From contig CM035171.1 of the NCBI GenBank assembly GCA_020205615.1, positions 12,552,625 to 12,616,624 of the forward strand: DNA of 64,000 bases, read 5' to 3'. A program made the position numbers and the translations under genes. The notes beneath the pieces are model-generated. The model had not been told where the DNA came from. It made no database searches and was given only the letters and a program-made list of their open reading frames with translations. Positions 23,111 to 34,242 of the stretch are shown here, piece after piece. Source of the DNA: Panax quinquefolius (lineage: Eukaryota; Streptophyta; Magnoliopsida; Apiales; Araliaceae). Each line of letters opens with the position of its first letter. The first letter of the stretch is position 1.

Positions 23111-23499
23111 ATTACCAACGGTTAGAAATTGCTCTCGGTGAAGGTTCGATCTCAATTGCCATTGTTTTTTACATTTGTCGACCCCATTCCGGACGAAATA
23201 ACGACATTCCGATAACATCGCTTCGGGCGGATCTAAGTCTCCATACACCTCTCTACTCCACGCTACCGGTGGAGAATTTGATTTTGAAATGAGGGATGGA
23301 GGTCACGACTTGAGAGCCGTCGATGTAGGCCTTCCCAATATGGCGTTGTGGTAGAATCTACATGCACAACATAGAATTTACACGTTATTTCTACCTACCG
23401 AGGTCTTTGTCAAGATAACTGGAGTTCAATAGTGCTCGCAACTTTATTCGATCGTCTTGAAACAAAGATAAAGGAGCCTCCTGCCGACCTCCATTTTTT

Positions 23500-23690
23500 T
23501 GCCCATCAAGATGCATCTTCCGATAAGCGTGGGCATACGAGAATATCCACCAAGACCCGGTTGTCTATCATCACGCGTTTCACATCCACCGAGCCCACTT
23601 GTGTTGTGATCACCAATGCCCCTTCATGTGGCTCGATGGGCTCAAGGATAATCTGCATCCGTAAATGATACGACGGTTCACAGGAATGGT
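23500..23690 (-). pseudogene. Protease region of B pol
   Basis: The minus strand reads GALVITTQVGSVDVKRVMID followed by NRVLVDIL. The active-site stretch is expected as V-D-N-G-S-S-V-D-I-L, so the Gly-Ser-Ser of the site is lost. It lies between gag and RT, as in A1. Confidence 0.65.
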
Positions 23691-25708
23691 CTGTCGATCT
23701 TGAGGAGCATCCATCGCGATACATGGCCAATCAAGGTAAGCCCTCCTCTTCTTCCCTACCAGCTTCCCTACAGATCCACTGATTATTACATCGATGACGT
23801 GCCTTGGCAGTGGTACTGGAGCATTTTGGATGGATGGAACCATTTGAACCGTTTGAACAGTACGGTTGATATTCTGCTGATCTTGTTGGCCCTTCTCGGC
23901 CACGTACTGAACTAACAAGCCTCCTTGAATCTTCTTCTCGCACGAAATCCTTTAAATTGCAACACTTTCATTAGTGTAAGTGGCGGCCGCGATGATAGCC
24001 ACAGATTTACGAGAGTTGCCTTGTCCTGTCCTATAATTATCACGAGGTGGCTCGAAGAAAGGTTAGTTTCTGATCTGATCCAAAATCACAGACCTATCTG
24101 TGTTCAGTTTAGTGTAGACCTTATTAACCTTGAAGCGTAAAAGCAGTGGACGATCGCTTCCTTGCCGCCACGAGTTATCAGTACTTCTTGAACCGCCTCC
24201 GACCGATCATTATACCCCATTCTCCTCTCGATCAACTTCGGCCTTGGGAACTTCTATCTCCTTGATTGGTCCGAAGAAGGATGCTTCAGTCTTTCATAGC
24301 CTCTTCTACAACAATATAGCCTTCGCCTTATCGAAAGGCTTCGCCAGCTTTTCGGATGGTGGAACATCAACTTCTTCACCAACTTCTGGACTTCACCAGT
24401 CTGGCAGCTCGGAACAAACCTACACTTGGAGATCATTAAGGTCGGACACCACCAACCGCTTCTCCTGAACCTCTTTACATCTTCGCCTAAAGATTCATTT
24501 GGTGAATCTACGGATCTGTCTTAAAGAACCCGTGAAGCTTTCCCTTCTTCGATTGCCCCCAACGCGTACGTGGAACTTATCACAAAGCTTCGGTCCAAGA
24601 GGATATCGAATCGACGGTAAAGTCCTCATCCATCGTCTCGCATCTTTCTCGCCATTGTGACAAAAGTGTGGCACTTAGCGACATCGATGAAGTCATAATA
24701 GTCCATCGATCGATTGAACGCTTTGACTATGGTTATAAGGATCTCCTACCCATCGTAACTCTCCATTCGAGGCAACTTTTTGGTGATATCCGCTTTTCCT
24801 TGAGAATATCCGAGGAAAAAGGGGATGCCTTCTTTCCCGGAGTGTCCTTCACCTGTTGGACCTTAGCCAGCTGCTTTCGGAGCTCTTTCAACTCCTTTAC
24901 CAAAAAATCAACACCTTCGGGTCAGCGAGGAGACCTCTCTCTCCTGAACGACATTCGGCCTCCGAGTGGATCGACCTTTTTCCTGCCGATCCCATTGCCT
25001 TGTGGGACTTCTTGATCTACTCGACGTCTGATTCTATCCTCACGATGAGAATGGTCATGCTGGTACTCTCTTCTTCCGGTTTGACACGATCTCCTCGACA
25101 CCTTCTTTGTGCATAAATCGTCACGATCTTTGAGAACCAACGACCATCAGTGCCTTCTTCGAGGCCACGGGAGTTCTGCTCCTCGATCTCCTCCTACTGC
25201 GAGAACGATCTCTAGACACATGTGCAGAATGCTCCAGCTCTTTACCCTCTCGCCGTGGCATCTCCTTATGCTTACTCCGCCTTTCGGACCGAACATGGCT
25301 AGATGTTTCGTCCCTTTAACTCCGCCACCAAGCATCTGTTACTATATCTTCTCTCTGCTTAATGTAACCTCCAAGGCTTTATCTCGCCTCGTCCCGCCAT
25401 CCTCGCCACTTGGCGGCTCATCCTCCGACCACTTCGACGATGAGACTTGGTGGTGAGCCTTCCGCTTGCCCCACCCATGATCACGTTCCTTATCGAAGAT
25501 TGAAAACCAACTTTAAATGCTGCCCCACCATGGATCTTGGACGGAGATCTCTCGAATTATGTTTAGAGGCCGTGCTCTCGTGAGCACTTTTAGAAGGACC
25601 CAGACGATCCTTTACCGAAACACGAGGCAGTGATGAGCTAACAGCCATCGCCTGCCCTTCTGGTGTACCATCTCTACTCCTCATCATCTTCCGAAGTAGG
25701 TTAAACAA
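23691..25708 (-). pseudogene. gag region of B
   Basis: The N-terminal piece (25,490-25,708) starts MFNLLRKMMRSRDG and is Arg/Ser-rich. A C-terminal piece near 23,730-23,800 holds VIDVIISGSVGKLVGKKRR, the region just before protease in Tat elements. Between them only fragments remain, such as LVKKLMFHHPKSW near 24,370. The frame is closed many times. Confidence 0.6.
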
Positions 25709-25761
25709 TTGTGATTGAAAATTTCAATGACACTAGAACTCTGCCCTCCTTCTAGCGCCAA

Positions 25762-26404
25762 TGTTAACGCCAAGATCTTCTGCCACGTCCCAATCACGTA
25801 AGACGCCCTGATCCTGCACAGTAAACACGATAAACACCACAAGCTTGGCTACCGTTCGTCGAGGGATAGCTTTCAAAGCGTGAGAGTCGATATCGTGTTC
25901 ACAAGGTTAACAATGGAGGATGTAATGTCTAGTGTATTGAGAGAAAAAGAATAAATCTCAGTTATGTGTATGTGATTATGAATTAGAATGTGTATGAGAA
26001 CGTACCTCTTTGTGAAGACTTCCTTGCTAGGTTATACTCTCTTCTTGGCCGGATTCTACACCCTCACTCTTGTCGACCACACGTACCCCTGATCTGATGG
26101 GTCCTGCCGACTGCATGTAGTCTATCTACTACTTTTGGTCACTGTTTCTACCGCCGGCCGGTTATGATCCCATCCACATTAATGCATGGCAGGTGCTCTA
26201 GTCAACCGTCATGCTTTTTCATCATTACAAGTCAAAGTAATAGATATTAAAATATCTAATGGGTTAGTCCAATGAACCGACCCGGTTCCATGGGGTTAAA
26301 TAGCCCAATGACTTTCGAGGTTCAATAATAGAGGCCCAATAGATTAATTAAATGAGTAAGCCCAATTAACTCGGCCCAGGGAAGAGAAATATCATGACCC
26401 AACA
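25762..26404 (-). repeat. 5' LTR of element B
   Basis: It is 643 bp long, with plus-strand ends TGTTAACGCC and GACCCAACA. Immediately left, the minus-strand primer area reads TTGGCGCTAGAAGGAGGG. Only the terminal 20-30 bp closely match the A-family LTRs. Confidence 0.82.
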
Positions 26405-27068
26405 ATGGGTAAAATGGTAATGTCGTAGATGTTGCAAACTTGTACAATTTGAAATATCCTTTTTATTAACAATGGGCAAGAATGAAGTTTAGGCATGACA
26501 CATTATTGTGGGCATATTCCTTATATATCAGGTACCTTGAGTTATCATATTTAGCAATGAACTAAAAAAAAAAAAAAAGACTTGATAGCAGATTATGTGA
26601 GTTTACAAGAGGTAGGGCGCTCTAAAACCCTAAAATTAGAGGACACTTTAATACTTTGGAATGGGAGAGGGGCGGATAATTCTGCCTGTTATTTGATGAA
26701 ATTAGTCATGGGCGTGGCATATTATCAACAAAATATGTCAGCTTTGGCATACCCTAGAAAGGTATCTGGAAACAAATGAAAATCAGGAGTTGGATGTGAA
26801 ACTTAATAGCTAAGACCATATCAAAATAGGTAGAATTTATTTAGAGAAAAAGAAAAGTAGGTAGTATCGTAGTTTCCCAAATGCCATTGCTACATCGATT
26901 ATAAATTAAACAATTAGATAATTAGGTATAGAAGGTTTAGATGCGGTATATACAACAATAACGGAACCGAAATACAAATAAATTTTCCCAGTAACCAAAC
27001 AGAGGGTAGAACATAAATACGAAAAGAAGAAGAAACTTACAAAATAAAGAGGTGGGTATTGAGCTTAC
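26405..27068. other. Intergenic or intronic sequence, no gene seen
   Basis: Low-complexity, AT-rich DNA with a poly-A run near 26,565. If the possible exon at 27,069-27,154 is real, this would be its first intron, into which the retrotransposon cluster has inserted. Confidence 0.5.
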
Positions 27069-27154
27069 TTGAATACTGTTGAGTGATGAGTGGAGAAGGA
27101 TGCGTGATGTGAATTGAGTGAGAGGCCGATGGGCAGTGATGAAAAAGATACCAT
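27069..27154 (-). CDS. Possible first coding exon of a plastid-targeted protein
   Basis: On the minus strand an ATG at 27,154 opens MVSFSSLPIGLSLNSHHASF followed by STHHSTVFK, then a splice donor GTAAGC (27,063-27,068). The peptide is rich in Ser and poor in acidic residues, as plastid transit peptides are. A pyrimidine-containing leader lies upstream (27,155-27,260). I found no convincing second exon to the left: one acceptor-like site (TTTGTTTCCAG near 26,770) soon meets a stop. The remaining exons may lie beyond the retrotransposon cluster, or the gene may be dead, or this may be chance. It is weak evidence, based only on composition and splice signal. Confidence 0.3.
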
Positions 27155-27433
27155 CCTTCCTTGGCCCTCTGTCTCTGAGAATTAGGGATTCTGAGTCGTC
27201 TTGTTTAATTTCCTAACACTCACAAAATTGAGGTGTTTGTGAATCTGGATATATGGGGAGGGGAAGGGATTCTAATTTCTATGGCGTAACTTAAACGGAC
27301 GAAGTATATGTGTCAGCAATTTGCTTGGAGGGACCAATCAGAGCAGTCATGTTCCTGGTGGGGGTGACTAGCGCTTGACGAGTTTAAAAACACAAGAAAA
27401 CACAAGACTGGTAAATTAATTAATTAATTAATT

Positions 27434-27683
27434 ACTCCCACTAGGTCATTTTAGATTTTTTTTTTTTTTAATTATTTGTCGTTTGTGGTTATCTAGGATA
27501 ATTGATTACTATTTTTTTCAAATTGTCTCTTATTATTCTGTCGAATTTTTTTATCCTTATTTATGAGATAAGTGAGGTAGAGAGTATTATAGACAATTGA
27601 TATTATAATTAATGTTTTTCAATCATTTTTTTAATTCTTGTGTACATGTCTAAAACGACCTATATTAAAGAACGAAAGAAGTA
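27434..27683. mobile_element. Probable degenerate Stowaway-like MITE
   Basis: The ends form an imperfect inverted repeat (left ACTAGGTCATTTTAGA; right, reversed, ATAGGTCGTTTTAGA), starting with CTCCCACT and lying in AT-rich DNA. No clear TA duplication remains. Confidence 0.4.
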
Positions 27684-28458
27684 ATATAGTGTCGATAGAT
27701 AGATCGAAAGGTATTATCTCAACACGACCGGATTCATAAGACTTGTATTGTAGACACATAATCTCTCTCTTCAATATGACTACTGACTTTATCACTAAAA
27801 ATAATTTTATACTTAGTATTATTTTTATATAATTTATGATAAATTTGTGGTAGCATTTTAAGTAGTAATACATCCAACAGGAAAGGACATCTGCTCTGCC
27901 GGAGATCATCGCTTTGATTAACTTCTCTAAATCCGCCGATATAACAAATCTTTACTTCTTTTCTAAACTCAAAAATAAAAACATCCAAATAATACTGCTT
28001 CAGTGTCATAAAAGAAGTCATTTTTTGCAAAATATGCCACTACCAAAAATATATTTTTGTTCAATGTATACTCTTGCGTTGTTAGCTTATAACAAAATTA
28101 ATTAGTGTGTTAAGACTATAAAATTACGAAGATAAGGATTTGGACATTGTATCATTTTATATAACCATCACAAAAATGGACCCTTTTTTTTTAATGGGAA
28201 AAAAGAAATGAGATTTTTTTTTGTATGGAAAGGAATGAATTTTTTTTAATTCCCCTGGTGTCTGTATCCAATAAATGGCTCTTGAACTGAACTATCTTAG
28301 GATCAATTCTTACAGCTAAGCTGATAATCTATTTTTGTATTATCCAACATTGAAATGATCAACCCATAATATAATCAAAATTTGACAAACATATTTGGAC
28401 AAAATAACTACTATAAAAAACTCTACTCCTTGTGAAAATAATCACATCACAAAATCAA

Positions 28459-29454
28459 ATGGAAGGGAAGAAAATTAACCATTTAGAAACCTTAATCATA
28501 GCAGAACCACAACTTTCCCTAGGCCTCCTTGGTATCTCATGGGAAGCCCTCAAAACCGTCACTAGAAATCGCAGGCCATTGGCCTCACTTTTGCTCCAAG
28601 TTTTTCTTTCTTTCTCGCTGTTAGAATTGGCTAGTTTTTTAGTCCTGTCCCCAGTACTTACAGATATATCCTTCAAGAATACACTTTGGGATAAATTGGC
28701 GCTTAGCCATACGTACAATGTAGCTATACTCCGCGATATCCAGAAAGATACTGGGCTTGTGCTGCTGCTGGGAATGCTACTCCTTCCCCTTTATTATGTC
28801 ACCTTACTATTTTTCTCAGTAGGCACAATTTTCTCATCATCGGAAGCCTACACGGCCAAAGTATTAAGCCTAAAGGACATGTTTTTGAATATTAAAGGAA
28901 GGTGGAAAAGGCCAGTCATCATTTCCTTTTACATGACTATGATGAGCCTGTCTTTTTTGGCCCTTTTGTTTTTGTTAAAAAGGGTAATCTCCTCAATGGA
29001 CCTTATTCTATATGAGTTTCGTTTAAGTTTTGCGATGCTCCTTTTATTGGGAGTTTGTTATGTTTATTTGGCTGCTCTTTGGGTAATGAGCATAGTGGTT
29101 TCAGTTATTGAAAGTGAATCTAGTGGGCTAAAAGCAATTGACAGAGCCATTGACCTCATGAAATTAGGCAGAAGAGGCGGGCAAGCTTATGTTATAAAGC
29201 TGCTTATGATTGTTGCTAGTGTTGCTTTTTTTAAGATGTACTCTAGTATGACTAGTGACCTTGAACAAGTGGGTTGGACGCGGCTCGCTATCAAAATCCC
29301 TATAATTTGGTTAATATGTGTGGTAAAACTCTTGGTGTTTGTCATGTACACTGTTCTGTATCATGAATGCAACAAAAACTACAAAGGGGATGATGTTGTG
29401 GTGGAAGGACAATTAGTAGGTGCCTATGTTTCCATTGCTTTGGATGAAGTTTAG
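28459..29454 (+). CDS. Plant multi-pass membrane protein of unknown function (PTHR33133-like family)
   Basis: An intact single-exon ORF of 331 residues. The frame is also open a few codons upstream, but the first ATG is at 28,459 (AAATGGAAG context), giving MEGKKINHLETLIIAEPQ. Six hydrophobic segments lie at about residues 41-65, 100-122, 152-174, 191-216, 243-258 and 279-301. The stretch SVIESESSGLKAIDRAIDLM with LGRRGGQA after the fourth segment follows the pattern of a large plant family of uncharacterised, intron-poor membrane proteins (grouped by PANTHER, as I recall, as PTHR33133). The protein probably acts in an internal or plasma membrane; its role is unknown. Downstream are a (GTT)n run at about 29,483-29,503 and a (TA)n run. 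It is the best-preserved gene in the window. Confidence 0.85.
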   Translation: MEGKKINHLETLIIAEPQLSLGLLGISWEALKTVTRNRRPLASLLLQVFLSFSLLELASFLVLSPVLTDISFKNTLWDKLALSHTYNVAILRDIQKDTGLVLLLGMLLLPLYYVTLLFFSVGTIFSSSEAYTAKVLSLKDMFLNIKGRWKRPVIISFYMTMMSLSFLALLFLLKRVISSMDLILYEFRLSFAMLLLLGVCYVYLAALWVMSIVVSVIESESSGLKAIDRAIDLMKLGRRGGQAYVIKLLMIVASVAFFKMYSSMTSDLEQVGWTRLAIKIPIIWLICVVKLLVFVMYTVLYHECNKNYKGDDVVVEGQLVGAYVSIALDEV

Positions 29455-29584
29455 CGAAGATGGATCAATAAAATGTGCGGTTTTTGTTGTTGTTGTTGTT
29501 GTTTGGCTGGGGGTTTAGATTTTAAAGCATTCTCCCATAATTCCATTTAGCTTCCAACTTTGAGAATCATGGAATTAAAAAAGC

Positions 29585-29622
<38 letters not shown>
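29585..29622. repeat. (TA)n microsatellite
   Basis: About 18 TA units in the 3' flank of the membrane-protein gene. Confidence 0.95.
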
Positions 29623-29625
<3 letters not shown>

Positions 29626-29682
29626 TTCTTAGAAGGAGCGTATGGACTCAATGAGCACCCCGGACTTTAAAGGAATGGAAAT

Positions 29683-30710
29683 CACTACTAAAAAAATGGT
29701 CATTTGTGATGGTCAAAGTCCATCACAAAAAATAGGAAAGCCATCACGAAAGGTTTACGTGATGGGCTTTAAGATCATCAATGATAATGCTTTCAGATAT
29801 CGCATAATCACGAAAGGTTTAAGATCACAAATTGGTCGCCTCAGATACGCCAATCATGAAAGGTTTTACGTGATGGTTTTGACAATCACACAAACGCTTA
29901 GTGCTTTTGTGATCATTAATACAATCACATTAACACGTAATCTATTATGATTGTCAAAGTCATCACAAAAAATAATAAGACTTTAGGGATCAAATATAAG
30001 AACGTGAATCTCTATTTACGTATAATTTATTTCATTGTATTAATTGTATCGAATGATATTTGTAGGATTCGAACCCTCTCCCATTTGTAAACTAAATAAC
30101 GAGTATTACCACTACACCAAAGTCCAAATCATGATTATAATTTTAAAACAAAATATAAAAAGAAACATATGTGAGTTGACTTACTAAACAAAATTACTTC
30201 CACATAAGATTTGGTGATTGCAATGGCAGTCACAAATACTCTATAATGATGGTAAAATTAGTCATCACTAAGAGCCATCATATATTTTATTGTTTTGTGA
30301 TGGCTTGAAAATTCCATCACAATACCTTCTTTTTGTAATTGCAAATAAAAGTAGTCACAATAATCTATCTTTTTAATGATTGTCACGACCGTCATAAAAT
30401 ATTATTTTGATTATTTATTACATTAAAATATTAGTAATAGCTTAAATGCAATCACGAAAAGGGTATATCTATAAGTAATGACTTAGTGCGTCACAAAAAG
30501 AAAATTTATTTTGCATGGAAAAATTGGTGTGATTGACATGGCCATCACAATTATAATACATTGATGGCAAGATTAGTCATCACTAAGAACCATCATATAT
30601 ACTATTATTTCGTAATTGCTTAAAAAGTTAATCACAAATTACTATCTTTTGTGATTGTTTTAAAAAACTGTCACAAAATTTCATCATGTATTTTTGTTTT
30701 TCTAGTAGTG
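29683..30710. mobile_element. Non-autonomous CACTA (En/Spm) transposon
   Basis: It starts CACTACTAAAAAAATGG and ends TTTTTCTAGTAGTG, inverted CACTA termini. An exact 3-bp target duplication AAT flanks it (29,680-29,682 and 30,711-30,713). Subterminal copies of TGTGATGG/CCATCACAA-type motifs in both orientations are typical transposase-binding repeats. It has no transposase and is 1,028 bp long. It sits at the end of a membrane-protein-like gene fragment. Confidence 0.9.
30065..30125 (-). ncRNA. tRNA-like pol III promoter (SINE-head-like) inside the CACTA element
   Basis: On the minus strand an A-box-like TGGTGTAGTGGTAA (30,106-30,119) is followed after about 30 bases by the perfect B-box GGTTCGAATCC (30,065-30,075). 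No full cloverleaf is visible, so a captured SINE head or tRNA relic is more likely than a working tRNA. Confidence 0.4.
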
Positions 30711-30877
30711 AATAGCATCGCTCCTTGGCGTGGAATGTAAATGTTGAAGATAATTGCAGCTAACAGAAAGCTTAGTAAGTAGTAAAGAAATCCAACTAAG
30801 CTGCCTCCTGGCCATAACTCACCTTTTCCTAGTGCCTGACCAATTCCATAACTAATTTCACAAGCGACAATACCCAA
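30711..30877 (-). pseudogene. Membrane-protein gene fragment, unrecognised
   Basis: The minus strand encodes VACEISYGIGQALGKGELWP, then a hydrophobic run FLYYLLSFLLAAIIFNIYIP, and is cut by the CACTA element at 30,710. Upstream, the pyrimidine-rich run (30,880-30,905) could be a splice acceptor tract. I do not recognise the family. After removal of the CACTA element the frame soon stops, so this is probably a relic. Confidence 0.4.
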
Positions 30878-31117
30878 ACGACCGACCGAGAAGAAGAAGA
30901 GAGGGGGAATTTTGATAGAATATATCTACGTACAAACACAAACAAAGTGTTTGGGAGATTGGAAAACATAGATAAAGAAACAAGTTTTAAGCGTAACAAG
31001 GTAACGAGTGGCCTAATCCATGATCGGGAAGCAATTCCTTGAAAAAGAAGTGCTTTTTGTAATGAGATGATACGAAAATTGATATGAAAAATGAGATGGT
31101 AGAGTAGGAAAGAAAAG

Positions 31118-32276
31118 GGGATAAATAACTTTTTTGGTCACTGTACTGAGGTTCGGTTTTTATTGTGGTTATCGAAATTTTTTTTGTTACAATCGAATAA
31201 CTGTACTCTCAAAAACTTACAAAATGATAATTACTTAAAATTTACGTCCGAAAAAACGGACGGAAAAACTGACTGTGCAAGTTTGACATTTTTTTTGCTT
31301 ATGTGGAGGCTAGAGCACAAGTAGAAATTTTTTTTTGCTTATGTGGACTTGGAGGCTGGAGCACAGAACTTATAATAGTTATATCATTTCTCTTCTCTTT
31401 TAGTAAAATTTATTATCTTTAAATAATAATAATAATAATAATTTCAAAATAATAGTAATAGTAATAATAATAATTTTGAAATAATAATAATAAAAATATT
31501 AATAATAATTATTTTTAAATAATAATATTTTTAAATAATAACAATAAAATAATAATAATTTTAAAATTTTTAAAATTTTAAAATATTATGTAAATTATAA
31601 AAATATTTTTATATGAAGTTGATGTGTATTTAAAAATAATATTTTTATTATTTTATTAATTTAAATTATTTGAGCAAGGGTTAATTTGACAAATTATTTT
31701 TATTCTCCATTAAAATAAAATAAAAACAAATTTCATACAAATTTGTAGGAACAAACCCCCAAATACAATTAATTTTATAAAATTATAATTTTTATAAAAT
31801 TAATTATTATTATTATTATTTAAAATTATTATTAATATTATTTTGAAATTATTATTAATGCTATTATTATTATTTTAAAATTATTATACAATACTATTAA
31901 TTTTACTTTGAAGTTCTACATATTATTAATAGTATTTTATTATTATTATTATTATTAGTATTTATTATTATTATTATTGAGTTAATAATTTCAACCTTTT
32001 TTTCTTGTTTTGATAGGCAAATAAATTTTTTGTAAATTAACATGTCAAAACTGTGTGAAACCAAATTTATTAATAATTTACAAAGAAATGACTCCAAACG
32101 AAGCTACTGCTGCTATAGCGACAAATTCATATTAATTTAAATATCTGAAATAAAAGAGTTTAAAATTTTATCTTAATTATTATTTATATTTAATATTATT
32201 ATTATTATTTTAAAATTATTATTATTAATAGTATTTTTAATATTTTATTAATAATATTTTTAAAACTTGGAGTAAA

Positions 32277-32307
<31 letters not shown>

Positions 32308-32938
32308 TATACTATTAATAATAATAATTTTAAAATAATAATAATAATAATAATAATAATAATTTTATAAAAGTAATTGTATTTGGGGGTCATTCTCTCT
32401 GATTTGTATGAAATTTGTTTTTATTTTATTTTAATGGAGAATAAAAATGATTTGTCAAATTTACCCTTGCTCAAATAATTTAAATTAATAAAATAATAAA
32501 AATATTATTTTTAAATACACATTAGCTTCATATAAAAATATTTTATAATTTATATAATATTTTTAAAATTTTAAAATTATTATTATTGTTATTATTTAAA
32601 ATTATTATTATTATTATTAATATTTTTATTATTATTATTTCAAAATTATTATTATGACTATTACTATTATAAGTAATGAAAAGTTCAACTAAGTTTGTGA
32701 TGTACTATTATAAGTCAGTGTACTATTATAAGTTTTGTGCTCCAGCCTCCACGTAAGCCAAAAAAAAGTCCAACTTGCACAGTCAGCTTTTTCGTCGGTT
32801 TTTTCGGACGGAAATTGAAGATAATGACCATTTTGTAAGTTTTTTAGAGTACAGTTATTCGATTGTAACAAAAAAGTTTGATGTATCACAATGAAAACCT
32901 AATTCCCGATCTGATGTGACCAAAATGTTATTTATCCC
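31118..32938. mobile_element. Non-autonomous Mutator-like element forming a giant palindrome
   Basis: The ends are GGGATAAATAAC and its inverse GTTATTTATCCC. They are flanked by an exact 10-bp repeat GAAAGAAAAG (31,108-31,117 and 32,939-32,948), consistent with the 9-10 bp duplications of Mutator elements. The two halves mirror each other along nearly their whole length: for example, 31,180-31,340 mirrors 32,720-32,880 (TTACAATCGAATAACTGTAC on both arms), and 31,611-31,790 mirrors 32,380-32,540. The middle is (AAT)n/(ATT)n-rich. There is no coding capacity; the Asn/Ile-run ORFs here are products of ATT repeats. The palindrome arms are each about 850-870 bp. Confidence 0.85.
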
Positions 32939-33036
32939 GAAAGAAAAGTAAGTGATTCGGCTCCTAGGAGGATTCCCATATATTGCACATTCCCAAACAG
33001 GGGATTTGCAAATTCATAAGCATATGATGAATGTTA

Positions 33037-33242
33037 CTGTCTCCGTTCATAAAAGATTGTCATTTAAGATTTTTGCACATGGATTAAGAAAGTCATTTAA
33101 TATTATCATTTAACAATTAAAATTTATTTGAAATTTCATCACTATCCCATAAAAAGTTGAAAACTATTAATACTAAGGGAGAGAAACATTTTGGAACAAA
33201 TTTTTTCTTTTTAAAACGACAATCTTTTAGGAACGGATGGAG
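33037..33242. mobile_element. Stowaway-like MITE (Tc1/mariner)
   Basis: 206 bp with inverted ends (left CTCCGTTCATAAAAGATTGTC; right, reversed, CTCCATCCGTTCC then TAAAAGATTGTC) and flanking TA at 33,035-33,036 and 33,243-33,244. Confidence 0.75.
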
Positions 33243-33403
33243 TATAAAAGATGGTTTGATGAGAAGCTCAAAGATCAAGGGTTCGATGTTTAAGAAGTAG
33301 AAAAGAGAGCATATGATGAAAGATAAGATAACTATCAAAGCCATCACATTCACATTTTTTGGTAGAATTTCCTTTAAACCTATAGACTTGGAAGAATCCA
33401 TCA

Positions 33404-33954
33404 TGTTGGGATGTGATTATTAGAGTTTAGCCAAGGTGTAGTCTAATTTATTTAATGGAATGGATTTGGTGTTGGACCATATACATTTATTATCTATTTG
33501 CTCAAATAATGGGAGAGTTCTTATTAAAGTAAGATTGTATTTTTTTTTATTTAGTAAGATAAGGAGATCTAACTTGGGAAGGAAACAATCAATCATTAAT
33601 TGCACTTATAAGGTGATTCTGAAAAGAATTTTTACTCCTAGTTAAATTTAGGTGGACATAACTTCTATAAATACAACAACAAGCAGGTGTTAGAGGGACA
33701 CACAATATGATATGACACAAATAAACAATTTATACTCTTCATATTATTATAGTGGATTTCTTTTCTCTCCGTGGTTTTCTCCCAATTGAGTTTTCATGTA
33801 ATTTCTTGTGTTCATATTTTATGTATTACAATGATGTGTGTATTTCGTGAGTTTAATTTCACAACAATACAATTAACTACTCCATCAAATGTTAGTGCTA
33901 TTTTGGCCTGCTGTTTTGGTGATTTCGTCAGACGTACAAAATTTAGCGTTAACA
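33404..33954 (+). repeat. Gypsy-type LTR on the plus strand
   Basis: 551 bp, starting TGTTGGGATG and ending GCGTTAACA. It contains a TATA box (CTATAAATAC near 33,665). No second LTR of this kind is visible downstream, so the element is incomplete or very diverged. Its ends resemble those of the Tat LTRs at the left of the window. Confidence 0.72.
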
Positions 33955-33972
33955 TTGGCGCCGTTTATGGGA
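33955..33972 (+). promoter_or_regulatory. Primer-binding site next to the plus-strand LTR
   Basis: TTGGCGCCGTTTATGGGA directly follows the LTR end TTAACA. This TGGCGCCG-type tRNA primer site is common in Tat-lineage elements. Confidence 0.65.
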
Positions 33973-34242
33973 AAAAAAAAATTTTGTTCGAAAAATCACC
34001 AACATAATTAATCTATCTCCATGTTGGCTTACTAAGATAATTAGACAGATCCTATGTATAAATGTATTGGGGCGCTTTGTTTGAAGCAATAAGGAGTACA
34101 ATACCAACGTACCTACATGGTATAGGTGGCAACCCAAACATGGACGAAAGAATTTGGTGTGGATTCAATCACCTTTCGGGTCGGCAATACTGCTACCTTT
34201 GAATTTTCTTGAATTTCACCGAAGAAGGACTTCAGATATTGA

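Larger units (their letters stand above)
20562..26404 (-). mobile_element. Tat-lineage gypsy element B, 5' half (from gap)
   Basis: In coding order from the right: 5' LTR (25,762-26,404), gag, protease, RT, RNase H, second RNase H/linker and the start of integrase, which ends at the gap. The LTR shares only its ends with the A family and differs inside, so this is another subfamily. The first bases outside the LTR are ATGGG; the other target site cannot be seen. All frames are broken. Confidence 0.82.

Noticed and set aside
31903..32393. Ile/Asn-run ORFs
   Set aside because: Products of (ATT)n/(AAT)n repeats inside the palindromic element.
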